Below are positions 58,829 through 64,000 of a stretch of 64,000 bases of DNA, one piece after another. Position 1 is the stretch's first letter. Each line of letters opens with the position of its first letter. The translations under genes and the position numbers were made by a program. The notes under the pieces are model-generated. The model had not been told where the DNA came from, ran no database searches, and saw nothing but the letters and a program-made list of their open reading frames with translations. This stretch comes from Brevundimonas naejangsanensis (lineage in GTDB: Bacteria > Pseudomonadota > Alphaproteobacteria > Caulobacterales > Caulobacteraceae), in the NCBI RefSeq assembly GCF_000635915.2, contig NZ_CP015614.1, positions 310,001 through 374,000 on the forward strand. The letters are read 5' to 3'.

Positions 58829-59902
58829 TCAGAAGCCCGGCAGGGCCAGCGAGCGCGGCGAGAAGATCGCCGCCGCCTTGAACAGTTCGCCCATCTGATC
58901 CGGCGCGGTCAGGCGATCCAACTGGCGCTGGATGATCGGGGCGGCCTCGGGGCGTCCCTGCATCAACCGTTGGGCGCGGGCTTCGATCCCCAGCGCCTTC
59001 AGGAAGGCGCCCTGGGCGATGCAGCCGGTCACGTCGGCGCCGCCGCGCACGGCGGCCTCCAGCACCAGGGGGAAGTCGGCCCACTGCGTCAGGTCGGCCT
59101 CGCCCGGCGTCGACAGGGGATCGACCTTCTGATGCCGCCGCAGGGCCTGCAGCGTGTCGCCCGCCTCTGGCTTGCTGCGGCCATAGTCGATCAGCAGCGC
59201 CGCCCCCGACGCCGCCCGGATCATCGTCGCCAGGTCGCGACCGAAGGCGGCCTGCTGCTCCGAAATCTCGATCACCTGGCCCGGTTCGACGTCGAAGCCG
59301 GGCGCCTCGAAGCCGTCGGCGATGGCGGTCAGGCCGAAGGTCAGGTCATTGTTGTCGGTCACGCCGATGCGGCGCTCGGCCCAGCCGCCTTCGGTCTTGA
59401 TGAACTGACGCGCGGGCAGGCAGTCCAGCACCTCGTTGGCGATCAGGATGACGGGGGCGTCCGTTTCGACCTGATGCAGGGCGCTGAGCCAGCGCGGATG
59501 CACGTCGGCGTCGGCCAGGCGCCGGGCCTGTTCGGCGCGTAAGGGGGCGCTGGGCTCGATCAGGATCAGATCGACCGCCTGCAGGAAGCCGGGAACCAGC
59601 CGCGCCGCGCGCAGCACGTCCGACATCAGCGTCCCGTCGCCGGGGCCGACCTCGACCAGGCGCACCCGCTCGGGCGCGCCCAGGCGGCTCCAGGTCTCGA
59701 TGGCCCAAAGGCCGATCAGTTCGCCGAACATCTGGCTGATCAGCGGGGCGGTGATGAAGTCGCCGCCTTCGCCCAGCGCCGGACGGGTGGCGTAATAGCC
59801 GCCCTTGGGGTCGTGCAGGCAGCGGGTGACGTAGTCCGCCACCGTCATCGGCCCGGTCAGCACGATCTCGCGGACCAGCCGGTCCTTGAGCGTCTCCGCC
59901 AT
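58829..59902 (-). CDS. MidA/NDUFAF7-family SAM-dependent methyltransferase
   Basis: A 357-residue class I methyltransferase of the DUF185 family. VADYVTRCLHDPKGGYYATRPALGEGGDFITAPLISQMFGE covers the conserved start, and VEVGPGDGTLMSDVLRAAR is the SAM motif near 85. The eukaryotic relative methylates an arginine of complex I subunit NDUFS2 during assembly; the bacterial protein may do likewise or another arginine methylation. It lies 7 bp after lgt and 34 bp before the HHH gene, probably one operon. Confidence 0.92.
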   Translation of the reverse strand: MAETLKDRLVREIVLTGPMTVADYVTRCLHDPKGGYYATRPALGEGGDFITAPLISQMFGELIGLWAIETWSRLGAPERVRLVEVGPGDGTLMSDVLRAARLVPGFLQAVDLILIEPSAPLRAEQARRLADADVHPRWLSALHQVETDAPVILIANEVLDCLPARQFIKTEGGWAERRIGVTDNNDLTFGLTAIADGFEAPGFDVEPGQVIEISEQQAAFGRDLATMIRAASGAALLIDYGRSKPEAGDTLQALRRHQKVDPLSTPGEADLTQWADFPLVLEAAVRGGADVTGCIAQGAFLKALGIEARAQRLMQGRPEAAPIIQRQLDRLTAPDQMGELFKAAAIFSPRSLALPGF

Positions 59903-59909
59903 AGTGGTC

Positions 59910-60782
59910 TTACGCCTCCGCGACTTGCGGCTTCTTCAGCGCCCGCCAGATCAGCCAGGCGCCGACCAGCATCATCGGGATCGACAGGATCATGCCCATG
60001 GTCAGGCCCAGCGGCAGGTTCTCCAGCCCGGCGTCGGGCTGGCGCACGTTCTCCAGCGCGGCGCGGCAGACGCCGTAGCCCAGCAGGAACAGGCCGGTGA
60101 CGAAGCCCGGACGTTTCAGCATCCGCCACTTCCAGATCGCCAGCGACAGGATGACGAACAGCAGCAGGCCCTCAAGCCCCGCTTCATACAACTGGCTGGG
60201 GTGGCGCGGTTCGTTGCCGGCGGGGCAGAAGCCGTACATCTGCTGGATGCGCTCATTGCAGAAGCGGATGGCCCAGGGGACGGTCGTCTCGCGGCCCCAC
60301 AGCTCGCCGTTGATGAAGTTGGCGATGCGGCCGAAGAACAGACCCAGCGGCGCGACCGGGGCGATCAGGTCGCCCAGGCTGAGCGGGTTCACCTTCTGGC
60401 GACGGGCGTACAGGGCGAGGGCGACGACCACGCCCAGGAAGCCGCCGTGGAAGCTCATGCCTCCGGTCCACAGCTGCAGCAGCTCCAGCCGCTCGCCCCA
60501 GCTGTCGCCGGTGAACAGTTGGGCGAACATCGCCGGCTTGTAGAAGAGCGCATAGCCCAAGCGGCCGCCGAGAATGACGCCCAGGGTGATCCACAGCACC
60601 AGGTCGTCCAGTTGCGGTCCCGTCACCGGCGGCTTGCCGGGCGCCCACAGCCGCTCGGTCTTGGCCAGACGCGAGGCGTACCACCATCCCAGCACGATGC
60701 CGGCCACATAGGCCAGGGCGTACCAGCGGATGGGCAGGGGGCCGAGATGGATCAGGACAGGGTCGAATTCGGGAAAGGGCAC
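59910..60782 (-). CDS. lgt: Prolipoprotein diacylglyceryl transferase
   Basis: A 290-residue inner-membrane enzyme with about seven helices, transferring diacylglycerol from phosphatidylglycerol to the lipobox cysteine of prolipoproteins. The signature GRIANFINGELWGRETTVPW lies near residue 155; SFHGGFLGVV and RHPSQLYEAGLEG are also typical. It is the first gene of a minus-strand run. The two DsbA-like lipoproteins in this window would be among its substrates. Confidence 0.96.
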   Translation of the reverse strand: MPFPEFDPVLIHLGPLPIRWYALAYVAGIVLGWWYASRLAKTERLWAPGKPPVTGPQLDDLVLWITLGVILGGRLGYALFYKPAMFAQLFTGDSWGERLELLQLWTGGMSFHGGFLGVVVALALYARRQKVNPLSLGDLIAPVAPLGLFFGRIANFINGELWGRETTVPWAIRFCNERIQQMYGFCPAGNEPRHPSQLYEAGLEGLLLFVILSLAIWKWRMLKRPGFVTGLFLLGYGVCRAALENVRQPDAGLENLPLGLTMGMILSIPMMLVGAWLIWRALKKPQVAEA

Positions 60783-60962
60783 GGGGCCTCCGTCTGCGCT
60801 TTCAGGGGTCGCCCATGGTCTAGCAAGCGGGACTGCATTCGTCGCGCGCTTTTCCCGCGAAGCAGTCTATAGGCCGTTGGCGGGTAAGGTTTGGTTTACC
60901 CAAATCAATGCACCGTTAACCATCATCGGGCCGGCAGGCCCGGGAGTTCTCAAGAGGCCGCC

Positions 60963-61250
60963 ATGCAGACGCGCAATCCCCTCCTTGATGAGTTCGCCAA
61001 GCTGACCACCGGCGCCATGGGCCTGGCCCAGGCTGCGGGCGAAGAGGCCAAGGCCGCCTGGCGCGCCCAGGCCGACCGCTTCGTCGCTGAAATGGACCTG
61101 GTGCGTCGCGACGAGTTCGACGTGCTGAAGGACGAAATCGCCGTCGTGCGGGCGGAGATCGCCGCGCTGAAGGCGGCTGCATCGGCTCCGGCGAAGGCCG
61201 GCGCGGGATCGTCCACAGACGCCGCCTCGCCCCCGGATTCAGCCGGTTGA
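60963..61250 (+). CDS. ubiK: Ubiquinone biosynthesis accessory factor UbiK family
   Basis: A 95-residue protein of the BMFP/UbiK family, starting MQTRNPLLDEFAKLTTGAMG. A central amphipathic part is followed by a coiled coil at about 45-73 (VRRDEFDVLKDEIAVVRAEI) and an Ala/Ser-rich tail. In E. coli UbiK assists aerobic ubiquinone synthesis in the Ubi complex. AAGAGG upstream supports the ATG at 60963; upstream codons are not coding. Symbol by family only. Confidence 0.85.
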   Translation: MQTRNPLLDEFAKLTTGAMGLAQAAGEEAKAAWRAQADRFVAEMDLVRRDEFDVLKDEIAVVRAEIAALKAAASAPAKAGAGSSTDAASPPDSAG

Positions 61251-61329
61251 GCCGAATCTGCGAACACGCCTACCGTCCTCGAAAGCGACCCTTTGAGTCG
61301 CTGTCGCTGCTGAAGAAGTTGAACGCCTG

Positions 61330-61833
61330 ATGGATGCTGTGAGACCCGAAGAGGTCGACCTGCCCTTTGATCCGCTGGATGTGGTCGAACACGTCCTGAC
61401 GGCGGAGAACCTGCCGTTCGACCGCACGGACGAGGGCGATCTGGCCTTCGCCCTGGCCGGCGACTGGAAGGATTATGAGCTGTGGTTCGCCTGGCGGCCC
61501 GAGGGCGACTGCCTGCAACTGTGCCTGGCGCTGGACCTGCGGGTGGTGAAGACGCGCCGCGCCGCGGCCTATGAGCTGGTCTCCATGATCAACCAGCGCA
61601 CCTGGCTGGGCCATTTCGAGATCTGGCCGGACGAGGGCGAGATCGTCTTCCGCCACGCCCTGGCCCTGCCGCACACCGAACGGCCGACCCTTGCCCAGGC
61701 CGCGTCCATGATCGACGCGGCGGTCGAGGCGGCGGATCGTTACTATCCGGCCTTCGACTTCATGGTGCGCGGCTCCAAGAAGCCGCAGGAGGCGATCGAC
61801 GCCTGCCTGTTCGAGACGGTGGGCAACGCCTGA
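61330..61833 (+). CDS. YbjN domain-containing protein
   Basis: A 167-residue protein. PFDPLDVVEHVLTAENLPFDR at the start, YELWFAWRPEGDCLQL in the middle and RTWLGHFEIWPDEGEIVFRHAL define the YbjN/type III chaperone-like fold. Such proteins are thought to be stress- or motility-linked regulators or chaperones in enterobacteria; the role here is unknown. It overlaps proC by one base (61833) and is probably cotranscribed. Confidence 0.88.
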   Translation: MDAVRPEEVDLPFDPLDVVEHVLTAENLPFDRTDEGDLAFALAGDWKDYELWFAWRPEGDCLQLCLALDLRVVKTRRAAAYELVSMINQRTWLGHFEIWPDEGEIVFRHALALPHTERPTLAQAASMIDAAVEAADRYYPAFDFMVRGSKKPQEAIDACLFETVGNA

Positions 61834-62636
61834 TGAGCGGTTCCGGACGTCCGGTCGTGCTGCAAGGCGTGGGGCGCCTGGGCTCGGCCATTCTGGAAGG
61901 CTGGCTGGCGACGGGCGCCGTGGACCCGGCCGATCTGATCATTCTGACGCCGTCGGAAAAGCCGGTCGCCGAGGCGGCGCGGGCGAAGGGCGCGCGGATC
62001 AATCCGCCGCTGGAAGCGCTGGCGGACGCCCGCGCCTTCGTCATCGGCGTCAAGCCCGCCAAATGGCTGGAAGCCGCGCAGGCGGTGCTGCCGCATCTGG
62101 CCTCAGACGCCGTGATCGTCTCGGTCATGGCCGGGGTGCGCGGCGAGACGATCTCTGAGGGTTATCACGGCCGCCCGGTCGTGCGCGTCATGCCGACGAC
62201 CGGCGTGGCGCAGGCGCGGGGCGTGGCGACGCTGTGGTCGTCTGATGCGGATGCCTTGAAGGTCGGACAGACCCTGTTCGAGCCGATCGCGGAAACCGTC
62301 CTGCTGGACGACGAGGCGCTGATGCACGCGGCGACGGCGGTGTCCGGCTGCGGCCCCGCCTATTTCTTCGCCTTCACGCGGGCTCTGGCCGAGGCGGGAG
62401 AGGCCGAGGGCCTGTCGCCCGCGGCCGCCGCCCGTCTGGCGCGCGCCACCCTGCGTTCAGCCGCGGCGGGCGCGGAGGGCGACGAGGCGCTGAACGCCCT
62501 GATCGACCGCGTGGCCTCGCCAGGCGGCGTGACCGAAGCCGGCCTGATCGCCCTCAATGAAAACGGCGCCCTGGACCGATCGGTCGAAAGCGCCGTGAAG
62601 GCGGCGGTCGCCAAGTCCACTGAACTCAGCGGCTAA
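61833..62636 (+). CDS. proC: Pyrroline-5-carboxylate reductase
   Basis: A 267-residue NAD(P)H enzyme making proline from pyrroline-5-carboxylate. An N-terminal Rossmann fold (VLQGVGRLGSAILEGWL, FVIGVKPAKW), RVMPTTGVAQARG, and the substrate domain with VSGCGPAYFFAFTRAL and DRVASPGGVTEAGL. The opening glycine motif GxGRLG is a little unusual, as most have GxGxMG. It follows the ybjN-like gene with a 1-bp overlap. Confidence 0.93.
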   Translation: MSGSGRPVVLQGVGRLGSAILEGWLATGAVDPADLIILTPSEKPVAEAARAKGARINPPLEALADARAFVIGVKPAKWLEAAQAVLPHLASDAVIVSVMAGVRGETISEGYHGRPVVRVMPTTGVAQARGVATLWSSDADALKVGQTLFEPIAETVLLDDEALMHAATAVSGCGPAYFFAFTRALAEAGEAEGLSPAAAARLARATLRSAAAGAEGDEALNALIDRVASPGGVTEAGLIALNENGALDRSVESAVKAAVAKSTELSG

Positions 62637-62644
62637 TCCGTTTT

Positions 62645-62767
62645 TCCTCCCCATGAAATGGGGAGGTGGATCGGCGGCGCAGCCGACGAGACGGAGGGGC
62701 CGCTTGGTTCCGCTGGCGTAAGCCCCTCCACCACTACGTGGTCCCCCTCCCCATTGCATGTGGAGGA
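62645..62767. repeat. Palindromic repeat, family B, after proC
   Basis: 123 bp with TCCTCCCCAT and ATGTGGAGGA ends, inner arms GACGGAGGGG and CCCCTCCACC, core CTTGGTTCCGCTGG. The reverse complement of this element aligns along its length with the copy at 30731-30856. Confidence 0.9.
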
Positions 62768-62777
62768 AAGAGCCGCC

Positions 62778-63269
62778 TCACCGCGTGACGAAACGCCCGT
62801 CGGCCAGGTTGCGGGCCAGGCGGTCATAGGCGCGCTGGGCGTCGCTCCAGGTCGTAGAACCGCGCGCGTCGGCCAGGGTCGGGGTGTAGTAGTTGAACTT
62901 GACCGGCTGAACCTCGCCGGAAGCCGTCGTCACCGTGCCTTCGACCGCGGCGCCGCCAATCGACAGGCTGCGCATGGCGTCCAGACCCGGCTTGTCGGAC
63001 AGCTGCTGCATGGTCGGACGGTTGGGCTTCAGGTCGGTGATGACAAGTTCAAGCCGGGCGCCGTCCAGGGCGTGGCGTTCCGTCAGCACGCGCTCGACCG
63101 TGCGGGTCAGGTCGCTGACCTGCTGTTGAACATCGCGCTCGCCCAGTTCCGCAGCGGTCTTGGCGAAATCGGGGCTGACCGTCACGACGACGGCTGAAGG
63201 TTGAGCCGCAGCCGCGCCGGAGAGGGCGAGAACGGCGGCGATCGGTGCAAGAAAAGCAATAGAACGCAT
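62778..63269 (-). CDS. Periplasmic protein of unknown function
   Basis: A 163-residue protein with a signal peptide ending GAAAA-QP. The mature part begins SAVVVTVSPDFAKTAAELGERDVQQQVSDL, then DGARLELVITDLKPNRPTMQQL and a SGEVQPVKFNYYTPTLADARG region, ending RLARNLADGRFVTR. AGGAGCC lies upstream of the ATG at 63269; the longer frame upstream is not needed. The pattern suggests a conserved Caulobacteraceae envelope protein. No named family was recognised. Confidence 0.8.
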   Translation of the reverse strand: MRSIAFLAPIAAVLALSGAAAAQPSAVVVTVSPDFAKTAAELGERDVQQQVSDLTRTVERVLTERHALDGARLELVITDLKPNRPTMQQLSDKPGLDAMRSLSIGGAAVEGTVTTASGEVQPVKFNYYTPTLADARGSTTWSDAQRAYDRLARNLADGRFVTR

Positions 63270-63357
63270 AGTCAGGCTCCTGAATTCCAGGCCCCCCTGG
63301 AACACTGGACAAGATGGCGATGATTTTACGGTTCCGCTAGGGGCGCCCGGCAAGGAT

Positions 63358-64000
63358 CTAAGGGGCGCGACGATCCGCCGGCAGTCGGATCGCAGCCTTC
63401 AGGCCGCCCAGTTCGCTGCGGCCCAGGGTGATGTCGCCGCCGTGGCTGCGCGCCACGTCGCGCGCCACCGCCAGGCCCAGACCCACGCCCTTGCGGTTCT
63501 GGTTGCGCGAGGCGTCCAGCCGCGAGAAGGGGCGGAAGGCTTCTTCGTGCATGTCTTCGGGGATGCCGGGGCCGTCGTCCTCGACGGTGATCTCCAGCCC
63601 GCCGGAGGGCAGGGGACGCGCCGACAGCCGCACATGCTCGCCATGCGAGGCGGCGTTGCCGACCAGGTTGTTGATCGCCCGGCGGAAGGCCAGCGGTCGG
63701 GCCAGCATGTTCAGATCGTCGGGCGTCTCGACCTGGGCGGCGGCCCCGGCGCGGCGGGCGTCCTCGGCGGCGCGGCGCAGCATTTCAGGCACGGAGATGG
63801 TCTGGGCGGCTTCCCCGGCCTCGCCGCGCGCGAAGGCCAGGTATTCGTCGATCATATGCTCCATCTCGTCCAGATCGCCCTTCATCGCCTCGGCGCGCTT
63901 GAAGGGCGGCGCCAGGGCCAGTTCGAGGCGCAGACGGGTCAGGGGCGTGCGCAGGTCGTGGCTGACCGAGGCCAGCAGGGCCGTGCGCTGGTCGATGTGG
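63358..64000 (-). CDS. Sensor histidine kinase, C-terminal part (EnvZ/OmpR type)
   Basis: The gene runs off the right edge; about 213 C-terminal residues are visible. The phosphoacceptor H-box is ASVSHDLRTPLTRLR (about 63930-63975), the N-box NLVGNAASHG, the G1 box DDGPGIPEDM and the G2 box KGVGLGLAVARDVARSHGG. It is a HisKA/HATPase kinase that would phosphorylate an OmpR-type regulator. The sensor part and partner regulator lie outside the window. The signal sensed is unknown. Confidence 0.93.
   Translation of the reverse strand, partial: HIDQRTALLASVSHDLRTPLTRLRLELALAPPFKRAEAMKGDLDEMEHMIDEYLAFARGEAGEAAQTISVPEMLRRAAEDARRAGAAAQVETPDDLNMLARPLAFRRAINNLVGNAASHGEHVRLSARPLPSGGLEITVEDDGPGIPEDMHEEAFRPFSRLDASRNQNRKGVGLGLAVARDVARSHGGDITLGRSELGGLKAAIRLPADRRAP

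Overview
The window looks like the chromosome of an alphaproteobacterium of the Caulobacteraceae, most likely Brevundimonas or a close relative. It is GC-rich, carries CcrM (the GANTC-specific cell-cycle methyltransferase), has GANTC sites upstream of ccrM and ftsZ, encodes a large TonB-dependent receptor of the Caulobacter type, and has the dcw gene order of that group. Genus is inferred from protein content, not from a marker search.

Positions 1-16 kb hold mixed housekeeping genes: a DUF3297 protein, a secreted M28 peptidase, tRNA-Leu(TAA), a sodium:solute symporter with a 43-residue partner, a secreted alkaline phosphatase, a left-handed beta-helix acetyltransferase, pyruvate kinase, an orphan D12-class adenine methyltransferase, RNase HII next to tRNA-Ile2(CAT), a SIMPL protein, SppA, a peptidoglycan amidase and the RNase P RNA. 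The outstanding gene is at 2203-2589. It encodes an almost unchanged eukaryotic-type ubiquitin behind a signal peptide, with an IPTL-CTERM-like sorting tail replacing the terminal diglycine.

Positions 16.4-28 kb are the first half of the division and cell wall (dcw) operon, mraZ-rsmH-ftsL-ftsI-murE-murF-mraY-murD-ftsW-murG. A four-repeat MraZ operator precedes it and most junctions are start/stop overlaps. murD carries a 156-bp palindromic intergenic-type repeat inserted in frame (52 extra residues).

At 28-45 kb the dcw cluster is interrupted by about 17 kb, mostly on the minus strand: mscS, a WecG/TagA glycosyltransferase, smc, three tandem DsbA-like genes, dciA and mutY (divergent, 21 bp apart), a glycogen-debranching-type glucosidase with a GT4 glycosyltransferase, ccrM and a large catalase. 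The cluster resumes at 45-57.6 kb with murC-murB-ddl-ftsQ-ftsA, then a 1,106-residue TonB-dependent receptor placed between ftsA and ftsZ, then ftsZ and lpxC. The last part holds a minus-strand run lgt-midA-HHH-pgeF, then ubiK, a ybjN-like gene, proC, a small periplasmic protein and the 3' part of a histidine kinase gene.

Palindromic repeat elements of about 105-172 bp, in at least five sequence families, occupy many gene junctions (16.2, 28.0, 30.7, 38.0, 46.5, 47.6, 57.6 and 62.6 kb) as well as the murD reading frame. No CRISPR array, insertion sequence, prophage or plasmid gene was recognised.
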